Shown one piece after another: positions 57,464 to 64,000 of a stretch of 64,000 bases of DNA (the first letter of the stretch is position 1; each line of letters starts with the position of its first letter). The DNA is from Mycolicibacterium grossiae (GTDB lineage Bacteria > Actinomycetota > Actinomycetes > Mycobacteriales > Mycobacteriaceae). Position numbers and translations under genes: made by a program. The notes under the pieces are model-generated. The model searched no databases. It had not been told where the DNA came from and saw nothing but the letters and a program-made list of their open reading frames with translations. The DNA lies in NCBI RefSeq assembly GCF_008329645.1, contig NZ_CP043474.1:1674001-1738000 (forward strand). Direction: 5' to 3'.

Positions 57464-58447
57464 TCAGCTCGGCGGCACCTCGTGCTCGTCGCGCTTGGCG
57501 GTGTCGAACCGCACGCTGACGCGCTGAAAACCCTTGACCCGCTCCGCTTTCGCCTTGCGGGTGTAGGTGCGTCGGTCGGCGGTGGTGAGGTCGATGTCGT
57601 CGGTGAACGGGCTCAGTAGCGAGCGCGGATGCAGTTCGTCGACGCGCACGACGTTGATCTCGGCGCACATCACCAGGCTGATGGACACCAGGAACAGGAA
57701 GGCCAGCAGGCCGAGCACCAGGGCGAACACGCCGTTGGTCTGGCTCGCGCTCGACATCACCCGCCCGACGTAGTTGGCGCCGAAGGACTGCAGAAGCTGC
57801 CAGATGACGGCTGCGGTGAGCGCCCCGGGAAGCACCTGCTTGTAGGTCAGGTGGCGCGCCGTCGTGACGCGGAACGCGCACAGGCAGATGAGGGCGTTGA
57901 TCGCCACCGCGCCCACGATCAGGCCGGTCTTGCCGAACCAGCCCAGGCTCTCGATGGCCCGGCCCGCCGCCGAGAGCACCGTCGCGGTGAGCGCTGCCGA
58001 GCCCAGTACCAGCAGGAGGAGCAGGCTGCGCAGCCGCGAGCGGATCGGGTCCGGCCGGTTGTTGCGCGGCACCGCCCACACGGTGTCCATGGCGTTCTGC
58101 ACGGCCTGTCCGACGCCGAGGCCGCCGTACAGGGCGCCGGCGATGCCGACCACGACGGCCAGGGTGCCGCCGCTGAGTTCCTCCGGACGCTGCAGCTGGC
58201 TGCCGATCACGGGGAATTGGGCGAACGTCGACTGCACCACCTGTTGCTGCAGCTCGGGATGGCCGACGAGCACCACGCCCAGCACCGTGGTCAGCAGCAG
58301 GAGCAGCGGGAACAGCGAGACGAAGGCGTAGTAGGTGATGAGCGCGGCGAGATAGCCGCCCTGGTCATCGACGTACTTGTAGACGACGGCGACGACGAAC
58401 CCCACGAAGCGGTTGCGCCGCTGCAGTCTGTCCAGCCACCCCACCAC
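57464..58447 (-). CDS. YihY/BrkB-family membrane protein
   Basis: 327 residues, six membrane helices, family block GGYLAALITYYAFVSLFPLLLLL at the N-terminus and FGANYVGRVMSSASQTNGVFALVLG (split) later. The C-terminal 70 residues are charged and cytosolic (RRTYTRKAKAERVKG). Function of the family is unknown; once thought to be RNase BN. Start GTG 58447, GGAG upstream. Part of a minus-strand envelope cluster with MscS and DUF808 genes. Confidence 0.88.
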   Translation of the reverse strand: MVGWLDRLQRRNRFVGFVVAVVYKYVDDQGGYLAALITYYAFVSLFPLLLLLTTVLGVVLVGHPELQQQVVQSTFAQFPVIGSQLQRPEELSGGTLAVVVGIAGALYGGLGVGQAVQNAMDTVWAVPRNNRPDPIRSRLRSLLLLLVLGSAALTATVLSAAGRAIESLGWFGKTGLIVGAVAINALICLCAFRVTTARHLTYKQVLPGALTAAVIWQLLQSFGANYVGRVMSSASQTNGVFALVLGLLAFLFLVSISLVMCAEINVVRVDELHPRSLLSPFTDDIDLTTADRRTYTRKAKAERVKGFQRVSVRFDTAKRDEHEVPPS

Positions 58448-58536
58448 GTCCGGCGCTCCAGGTCCGTGGGTCCCCAGGTCGGGGTCCCCGTCATCGGGCC
58501 CCTGTACCCACCATGGGGTGACCTCAACCGGGGGGC

Positions 58537-59754
58537 TCAGCCCTCGTCGTAGCGCGGTCGGGACGTCTCGCCGCCGTCGGGCCCCTCGAAGGCGCGCCCG
58601 CGGCGTTCGGCGTCCGGGCTACCGGTGAACAGCGCCGAATCGGCTCGGGCGCCGACGCTGACCGGCTCGCGCCGCTCGTCGGTGGGACGCTCGCCGGCGT
58701 GCTCGAGGCGGCGGCGCGGCAGCGCGCCGGGATGGGTGCGCTGCAGCCAGTCGACCATGCCCTCGCGGACGTCGCACCGCAGGTCGAACAACGACGGTGC
58801 GTCGGCGGCGCTGACCAGCATCCGGACCCGTACGCATCCGTCGACGGCGTCGGTCACCTGCAGCACGCCGACGCGGCCGTCCCACAGCGGGTTCGCGCGC
58901 AACAGCCGGTCCAGCCGAGCGCGCATCGCGTCGAACGGGACGGTGAAGTCGACGTCGAGTTCGGTGGTGCCCAGCAGTTCGGTGGCGTTGCGGGTCCAGT
59001 TCTCGAACGGCGTGCTGGTGAAGTAGGCGCATGGCAGCACCAGGCGGCGCTCGTCCCAGAGGTGGACGACGACGTAGGTGAGGGTGATCTCCTCGATCCG
59101 GCCCCACTCGTTCTCCAGCACCACCACGTCGCCGACGCGGATCGCGTCGGAGAACGCCACCTGGATGCCCGCGAAGGCCGCTCCCAGCGACGTCTGAGCG
59201 GCCAGGCCGGCCACCACGGACAGCACGCCGGCCGAGGCGAACAGCGTCTTGCCGACGTCGGAGAACGCGGGGAACGTCATGAGCGCGGCGGCACCGCCGA
59301 GCACGACGACCACGGCGACGGCGATCCGGCGCAGCAGGCTGACCTGCGTACGGATCTTGCGGCGGTGCCGGTCGGCGTCGGTCAGGCCGGTGTCGCCGCC
59401 GGCGAACCGGGCGATGGCCTGGCGCTCGGCCACCACGAACAGGCTCGCCACCACCCAGGTGACGGTCGCGATGAGCGCGAGCACCAGGGCGTGATCGACG
59501 CCGGCCCGCCATCCGGCGGCGGCGTCCGACGTGCGGCGCAGGGCCATTCCGGCCGCGATCACCATCAGCGTGGCGCGCAGCGGGCGGCGGGTGTGCAGCG
59601 CGACGTCGCGCATCACGGTGTTGCGCCGGCCGATGCGCTGCACCAGCCAGGAGAGCATCAACCCCACCGCGTAGGCCACGGCCACGGCACCCGTCACCCA
59701 TGCGACGGTGGCGAGGACGTGGGAGAGGGAGTCGAACTCGGTCGAGCCGGGCAT
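58537..59754 (-). CDS. MscS-family small-conductance mechanosensitive channel
   Basis: 405 residues. Four N-terminal helices, then the pore helix and beta domain: ASAGVLSVVAGLAAQTSLGAAFAGIQVAFSD (split; A/G-rich TM3 pattern), IRVGDVVVLENEWGRIEEITLTYVVV, cytosolic vestibule with LPCAYFTSTPFENWTR. Releases solutes when the membrane is stretched. C-terminal 60-residue tail hydrophilic. ATG 59754 with AGGAG nine nt upstream; TTG 59757 also possible. Confidence 0.9.
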   Translation of the reverse strand: MPGSTEFDSLSHVLATVAWVTGAVAVAYAVGLMLSWLVQRIGRRNTVMRDVALHTRRPLRATLMVIAAGMALRRTSDAAAGWRAGVDHALVLALIATVTWVVASLFVVAERQAIARFAGGDTGLTDADRHRRKIRTQVSLLRRIAVAVVVVLGGAAALMTFPAFSDVGKTLFASAGVLSVVAGLAAQTSLGAAFAGIQVAFSDAIRVGDVVVLENEWGRIEEITLTYVVVHLWDERRLVLPCAYFTSTPFENWTRNATELLGTTELDVDFTVPFDAMRARLDRLLRANPLWDGRVGVLQVTDAVDGCVRVRMLVSAADAPSLFDLRCDVREGMVDWLQRTHPGALPRRRLEHAGERPTDERREPVSVGARADSALFTGSPDAERRGRAFEGPDGGETSRPRYDEG

Positions 59755-59932
59755 CAAGCATCTGCTCCTTGATCGGGGTCTGGGGGTCAGGCCGCGACGT
59801 TGCAGCAGTGTCTGGCCTTCCCGGCTCCCCCCGCGCATCAAACTCCGACGGTCGATCTTTCCGCGTTCGTGACTCGACTCACAGGTTCGCCGGTGTAGCC
59901 GATGCTCCGAATCCCGTTGCCGTGCAATGGTG

Positions 59933-60883
59933 CTAGTGCTTGGCCGACTTCCCGAACGGCAGCACGTGGACGACGGCGACGACGATCGCACCGATCACCA
60001 ACCCGACGACCGCCGAGGCGGCGGTGTTGACCAGCCAGCCCAGCACCGCACCGGCGGCGCCGGTGGCGTGGTGCACGGCTTCCTCCCAGTGGTGCACGAT
60101 CCCGTACGGGCCGTGCCACCCGAGCGTGTCGCTGCCCTGCAGCAGGATGTGGCCGCCGACCCAGAGCATGGCGACGGTGCCGACGCTCGAGAGCGTCGCG
60201 AGCACCCGGGGCATCGCCGTCACAAGACCGCGGCCGAACTTCTGGGCGAACGCCGACGAGCGCTGTGCGAGGTGCAGGCCGACGTCGTCCATCTTGACGA
60301 TCGCGGCGACCACGCCGTACACGGCGACGGTGATGACGATCGCGACCGCGACGAGGATGATCAGTCGGGGCCAGAACGACTGGTCGGCCACCTCGTTGAG
60401 CGCGATGACCATGATCTCCGCCGAGAGGATGAAGTCGGTACGGATCGCACTCGACGTCATCTGCTTCTCGGCGTCGGCGCCGCCGGCGGCCGTCGGGGAG
60501 GCGTGCGCGTCGTGGCCGTGCGCGCCGGGGCGGACCTTGGCCAGCACCTTCTCCGCGCCCTCGAAGCACAGGTAGGTGGCGCCCAGCATGAGGATCGGGG
60601 TCAGCAGGATCGGCGCGAACTGGCTGAGCAGCAGCGCCGCCGGCAGGATGAAGACCAGCTTGTTGCGCAGCGAGCCGATGGCGATCCGCCGGATCATCGG
60701 CAGTTCGCGATCGGCGGTGATGCCCTGCACGTACTGGGGTGTCACGGCGGTGTCGTCGATGACCACCCCGGCGGCCTTCGCGGTGGCACGGCCGGCCGCG
60801 GCGCCGATGTCGTCGACCGAGGCTGCGGCCAGCCTGGCCAACGCGGCCACGTCGTCGAGAAGCCCGAACAGACCCGCACTCAT
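59933..60883 (-). CDS. DUF808/YedI-family membrane protein
   Basis: 316 residues with five to six membrane helices. N-terminal GLFGLLDDVAALARLAAASVDDI and DDTAVTPQYVQG are the DUF808 signature, then ATYLCFEGAEKV. A His/Asp/Ala-rich cytosolic loop (GAHGHDAHASP) follows. Function unknown. Start ATG 60883 is leaderless, with TAACCT seven nt upstream. Separated by 178 bp from the MscS gene. Confidence 0.9.
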   Translation of the reverse strand: MSAGLFGLLDDVAALARLAAASVDDIGAAAGRATAKAAGVVIDDTAVTPQYVQGITADRELPMIRRIAIGSLRNKLVFILPAALLLSQFAPILLTPILMLGATYLCFEGAEKVLAKVRPGAHGHDAHASPTAAGGADAEKQMTSSAIRTDFILSAEIMVIALNEVADQSFWPRLIILVAVAIVITVAVYGVVAAIVKMDDVGLHLAQRSSAFAQKFGRGLVTAMPRVLATLSSVGTVAMLWVGGHILLQGSDTLGWHGPYGIVHHWEEAVHHATGAAGAVLGWLVNTAASAVVGLVIGAIVVAVVHVLPFGKSAKH

Positions 60884-60890
60884 GGGCCGA

Positions 60891-60896
60891 AGGTTA
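60891..60896 (-). promoter_or_regulatory. -10 box, leaderless DUF808 gene
   Basis: TAACCT on the minus strand, seven nt before ATG 60883. Confidence 0.5.
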
Positions 60897-60936
60897 CCCG
60901 CACAGCAGTTTCCCAGTCGGGCGAGTTCGCACCGGT

Positions 60937-62349
60937 TCAGAGGCCGATCAGCGACTCCAGCCAGCCGCGGGCGAAGTAGACCACGAAACCCGCGGCGACC
61001 ACCCACAGCAGGGGGCTGATCTCGCGGACGCGCCCGGCCGCCGAGCGCAGCACCACCCAGGCGATGAAGCCGACGCCGATGCCGTTGGCGATCGAGTAGG
61101 TGAACGGCATGGCCGCGACGGTCAGGAGCACCGGCATGGCCACCGAGAACTCGGAGATGTCGATGTGCCGCAGCTGCGAGACCATCATGACGCCGACGAT
61201 CACCAGCGCCGCGGCCGCGACCTCGGTCGGCACGATCGAGGCGAGCGGCGAGATGAACATCGCGGCGAGGAACAGCACGCCGGTGACGACGTTCGCCAGG
61301 CCGGTGCGGGCGCCCTCCTCGATGCCCGCGCCCGATTCGATGAACACGGTGTTCGACGACGCCGACGTCGCACCGCCGACGGCGGCGCCCGCGCCCTCGA
61401 CGATGAGCGACGCCCGCAGCCGCGGGAAGTTGCCCTGCGCGTCGGACAGGCCCGCCTCACGGGACAGGCCGGTGAGCGTGCCCATGGCGTCGAAGAAGTT
61501 GGCGAACACCAGCGTGAACACCAGCATGACGGCGGCCAGGATGCCGATTCGCCCGAAGCTGGCCAGGCTGAACTCGCCGACCAGGGAGAGGTCCGGCAGC
61601 GCGAACGGCGACCCGGAGAGGGTCGGCACCGACAGGCTCCAGCCGCCGGGCTTTTCGGTGGCCGAGCCGAGGTGCCAGATGGCCTCGATGACGACGGCGA
61701 CGATGGTCCCGGCGACCAGGCCGATCAGGATGCCGCCGCGGACCTTCCGCACCACCAGGACGCCCGTCACCAGCAGCGTGAGGACGAACACCAGCGCGGG
61801 CACCGTGACGATGGAGCCGACGCCGCCGGTCCCGAGGCCCACCGGTGGCGAGGGCACGCCGGTGGACCCCACGAACCCCGCATCGACCAGGCCGATGAAC
61901 AGGATGAACAACCCGATGCCCGCGGTGATCGCGAGCTTGAGCTGCATCGGCACGGCGTCGAACACCAGGCGGCGCAGCCCGGTGGCGGCGAGCAGCACGA
62001 TGATGAGGCCGTTGATCACCACCAGACCCATCGCCTCGGGCCAGGTCACCGTGCCGACGACCGTCGTGGCCAGGAACGAGTTGATGCCCAGGCCCGCGGC
62101 GAAGGCGAACGGGAGCCGGGCGATGACGCCGAACAGAATGGTCATCACCCCGGCGGCGAGCGACGTGGTGGCCGAGACCTGCGCGAAGTCCAGCCTGTTG
62201 CCGTCCACGTCGGCGCTGCTCGACAGGATGATCGGGTTGAGCACGATGATGTAGGCCATCGCGATGAACGTCACCAGCCCGCCGCGGATCTCGGTGGTGA
62301 CCGACGACTGCCGGGCGGTGATCTCGAAGAAGCGGTCGAGACGGTTCAT
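60937..62349 (-). CDS. AzgA-type NCS2 purine permease
   Basis: 470 residues, 12-14 helices. EIRGGLVTFIAMAYIIVLNP near the N-terminus, ARLPFAFAAGLGINSFLA, and the substrate region FFDAMGTLTGLSREAGLSD with GATSASSNTVFIESGAGIEEG (split) are the AzgA-like pattern. Imports adenine, guanine or hypoxanthine with protons. Leaderless start ATG 62349 with TAGGGT seven nt upstream. No purine riboswitch is evident upstream. Confidence 0.91.
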   Translation of the reverse strand: MNRLDRFFEITARQSSVTTEIRGGLVTFIAMAYIIVLNPIILSSSADVDGNRLDFAQVSATTSLAAGVMTILFGVIARLPFAFAAGLGINSFLATTVVGTVTWPEAMGLVVINGLIIVLLAATGLRRLVFDAVPMQLKLAITAGIGLFILFIGLVDAGFVGSTGVPSPPVGLGTGGVGSIVTVPALVFVLTLLVTGVLVVRKVRGGILIGLVAGTIVAVVIEAIWHLGSATEKPGGWSLSVPTLSGSPFALPDLSLVGEFSLASFGRIGILAAVMLVFTLVFANFFDAMGTLTGLSREAGLSDAQGNFPRLRASLIVEGAGAAVGGATSASSNTVFIESGAGIEEGARTGLANVVTGVLFLAAMFISPLASIVPTEVAAAALVIVGVMMVSQLRHIDISEFSVAMPVLLTVAAMPFTYSIANGIGVGFIAWVVLRSAAGRVREISPLLWVVAAGFVVYFARGWLESLIGL

Positions 62350-62356
62350 GGGTGGA

Positions 62357-62362
62357 ACCCTA
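62357..62362 (-). promoter_or_regulatory. -10 box, leaderless permease gene
   Basis: TAGGGT on the minus strand, seven nt before ATG 62349. Confidence 0.5.
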
Positions 62363-62461
62363 GGTTCGCCGGGCCGATTCTTCCTCTCTTTGCCGCGTCC
62401 CCGGCCGGGCGTGGCGCGCCGTCGCCCGACGAGGCGCGGAGCCCGGCGGTGGCATCCTGGG

Positions 62462-63127
62462 GTGGTGGGTCTGGTGTTCCGGCTGGTCGAACTGCTGCTG
62501 CTCCTGGTGCCGCTGGCCGGGGCACTGTATGCCGGCTGGCGAACCTTCCGGCGGTTCGGCGGCGCCCGCGAGCCGGAACCCGAGGCCGTCGAGGCCCCCG
62601 TCCGCGCGGACCGCACCATCGGCGATCAGGCGTCGCAGTGGCGCACCATCACCCGCACGCTCGACGAGCACGCGCGCACCGACACCCGCTGGCTGGACTA
62701 CGAACTCGACGCCGCCAAGCTGCTCGACTTTCCGCTGATGACCGACGTCGGCGATCCGCGGGTCATGCGGTTCCACAAGGCGAAGCTGCGGGCCGACCTG
62801 CTGCGGCCGCTCCGTGCGGAGGACCTGCTCGACGACCGTGCCGCGGCGTCGGACTACCTGGCTGCCGTCGAGGACTACGTGACGTCGTTCGACGCCGCGG
62901 AGGCCGAGGCGGTCCGGCTGCGGCGCAGCCGGTTCTCCGAGGAGGACCGGCAGCGGCTGGCGCGGGCGCAGAGCCTGCTGCGGGTGGCCGAGGATCCTTC
63001 GGCCACCGCGGGGGAGCGGGCCCGGTCCTACGATCTCGCGGCCCGCGAACTCGAGGGCCTCGTGGTGCTGCCGCAGGCGACCCGCATCGGCATCGAACGG
63101 GGAATCGCCGGCGAGCTGGACGGTTAA
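62462..63127 (+). CDS. Membrane-anchored coiled-coil protein of unknown function
   Basis: 221 residues. N-terminal helix FRLVELLLLLVPLAGALYAGW, then a mostly helical cytosolic domain (LDYELDAAKLLDFPLMTDVGD; VRLRRSRFSEEDRQRLARAQ, EGLVVLPQATRIGIERG). Similar to uncharacterised actinobacterial proteins near cell-division genes. Start GTG 62462 or GTG 62465; neither has a ribosome site. Convergent with the next gene; their stop codons overlap (TTAA, 63124-63127). Confidence 0.75.
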   Translation: MVGLVFRLVELLLLLVPLAGALYAGWRTFRRFGGAREPEPEAVEAPVRADRTIGDQASQWRTITRTLDEHARTDTRWLDYELDAAKLLDFPLMTDVGDPRVMRFHKAKLRADLLRPLRAEDLLDDRAAASDYLAAVEDYVTSFDAAEAEAVRLRRSRFSEEDRQRLARAQSLLRVAEDPSATAGERARSYDLAARELEGLVVLPQATRIGIERGIAGELDG

Positions 63128-63900
63128 CCGCTGAACGCCGCCCGGAACGCCTCGAGTGCCTGCTCGCTGGGTGCGGAGTTCCACGCCTCCAGGCCGATGG
63201 TCCCGGTGAAACCGATGTCGCGAAGGGCGCGGGCGATCGCGGGGTAGTGGATCTCGCCGGTGCCAGGTTCGCAGCGGCCGGGGACGTCGGCGACCTGGAT
63301 CTCGCCGATGGCGGGACCGCAGCGCCGCACCAGTTCGACGAGGTTCCCTTCGCCGATCTGCGCGTGGTAGAGGTCGAGCATCATGGCGACGTTCGGGTGG
63401 CCGACGGCCTCGACGAGCGCCAGCGTGTCCTTCGCCCGCGCCAGCGGCACGCCCGGGTGGTCGACGACGGTGTTGAGGTTCTCGACGCAGAACTGCACGC
63501 CGGCGGCGGCGCCGAGGTCCCCGATGCGCTCCAGCGTCCGCAGCGCCGTCAGCCACATCGGACCGGTGGCGCGGTGCCGCGGGCGGGCGGCCCGGCCGTC
63601 GACGAGTTCGGCGGTGTGCAGGTTCAGCCGGGTCACCCCGAGTGTCCGGGCGGCCTCGATGCTCTCCCGGGCGGTGCGCACCACCTCGTCGGCGGTGGCG
63701 GGGTCGACGAGGTCGCCGCGCAAATAGCCGGTCATCGAGGTGATGGTGGCGCCGGTCGCGGCCAGCGCGTCGAGGTCCTTGTCGTGCCAGCTCCAGATCT
63801 CGACGGCGAAGCCGAGTTCGGCGATGCGCTCGACGCGCTGCACGACGGGGAGGTCGCGGAACACCATCTCCGCGCACACCGCCAGCTGGAAGCCGCTCAC
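63124..63900 (-). CDS. Hydroxypyruvate isomerase-like TIM-barrel enzyme
   Basis: 258 residues, AP endonuclease 2/Hyi-like sugar isomerase family. FQLAVCAEMVFRDLP start, ELGFAVEIWSWHD, metal-ligand segments FCVENLNT (Glu), MMLDLYHAQIGEG (Asp/His), IQVADVPGRCEPGTGEIHY and GTIGLEAW (Glu). Interconverts hydroxypyruvate and tartronate semialdehyde or a similar sugar pair. GTG 63900 overlaps the stop of the upstream partial gene by GTGA, so it belongs to an operon that enters from beyond the window. Confidence 0.88.
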   Translation of the reverse strand: MSGFQLAVCAEMVFRDLPVVQRVERIAELGFAVEIWSWHDKDLDALAATGATITSMTGYLRGDLVDPATADEVVRTARESIEAARTLGVTRLNLHTAELVDGRAARPRHRATGPMWLTALRTLERIGDLGAAAGVQFCVENLNTVVDHPGVPLARAKDTLALVEAVGHPNVAMMLDLYHAQIGEGNLVELVRRCGPAIGEIQVADVPGRCEPGTGEIHYPAIARALRDIGFTGTIGLEAWNSAPSEQALEAFRAAFSG

Positions 63901-64000
63901 CGCGCGGCCGACGCGGCGGGGGCGCCGGGTGTCCTGGTCCCCGCGGATTCGTCTGCTGCCGAGTCGAAGTCGGCGGCCCTCGCGTCGGTCATCGTCGTCT
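63897..64000 (-). CDS. Partial gene upstream of the isomerase (3' end)
   Basis: A minus-strand frame open from the window edge to TGA 63897; the last residues read TRTPGAPAASAAR. The terminal GTGA overlap with the isomerase start supports a translated upstream gene. The visible 34 codons are a low-complexity tail with no recognisable function; an ATG at about 63992 means it might also be a very short ORF. Confidence 0.4.
   Translation of the reverse strand, partial: TTMTDARAADFDSAADESAGTRTPGAPAASAAR

Noticed and set aside
57276..57527. Plus-strand 83-codon frame between the GlxA-type and YihY genes
   Set aside because: No ribosome site or -10 at the right place, Arg-rich composition, overlaps the YihY gene.

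Overview
The window is GC-rich (about 70%) actinobacterial DNA, and its gene content points to a rapid-growing mycobacterium (Mycolicibacterium, relative of M. smegmatis). The markers are a trehalose-polyphleate type PKS/PapA/MmpL/FadD cluster, the Sdh1 succinate dehydrogenase with its small leader gene, nirBD-NnaR, a chromosomal AAC(2')-I, an MmpS/MmpL pair and many ANTAR, SpoIIE-phosphatase and STAS regulators. No tRNA, rRNA, insertion sequence, phage or CRISPR array was seen, and no gene-free stretch exceeds 300 bases.

Layout. 1-11.7 kb: lipid locus with the 3' end of a reducing type I PKS, papA3 and mmpL10 on +, facing fadD23, a Sap/GAP-like protein and a PE-PPE-domain acyltransferase on -. 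11.9-17.5 kb: flavin reductase, Sdh1 operon and a PEP mutase/isocitrate lyase family gene, with a CRP-like palindrome between the last two. 17.6-23.8 kb: nitrite assimilation (nirB, nirD) with sirohydrochlorin chelatase and the HemD-like regulator NnaR. 23.9-29 kb: long minus-strand run of yeiH with a 29-codon leader ORF, a FecB-like lipoprotein, a queuosine-precursor transporter, pxpB, pxpC and aac(2')-I. 29-33.5 kb: small and membrane proteins, a LysE exporter and a GT39-like enzyme. 33.5-37.7 kb: TetR divergent from an MmpS/MmpL pair.

37.8-50 kb is the most distinctive part: a regulatory island with a GAF-PP2C-HATPase fusion plus STAS protein, a MEDS-ANTAR protein, a second GAF-PP2C with a striking Asp/Arg heptad linker, and a separate HATPase anti-sigma-type kinase. 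Stress-type small genes (DUF4235, SRPBCC), a ThrE exporter and a MarR/oxidoreductase pair with three operator palindromes lie among them. No sigma factor is encoded here; two SigF-like promoters suggest a link to general stress control, but this is inference.

50-64 kb: acyltransferase/SRPBCC genes, a GjpA-like alanine-rich exported protein, a large LuxR-family ATPase regulator, a GlxA-type regulator, envelope proteins (YihY, MscS, DUF808), an AzgA purine permease and a hydroxypyruvate-isomerase-like gene running off the end.

A recurrent feature is leaderless expression: at least twelve genes have a TANNNT -10 box exactly 6-7 nt before the start codon and no Shine-Dalgarno sequence. This was used to choose several starts. 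All functions are assigned by reading motifs and context; no database search was run.
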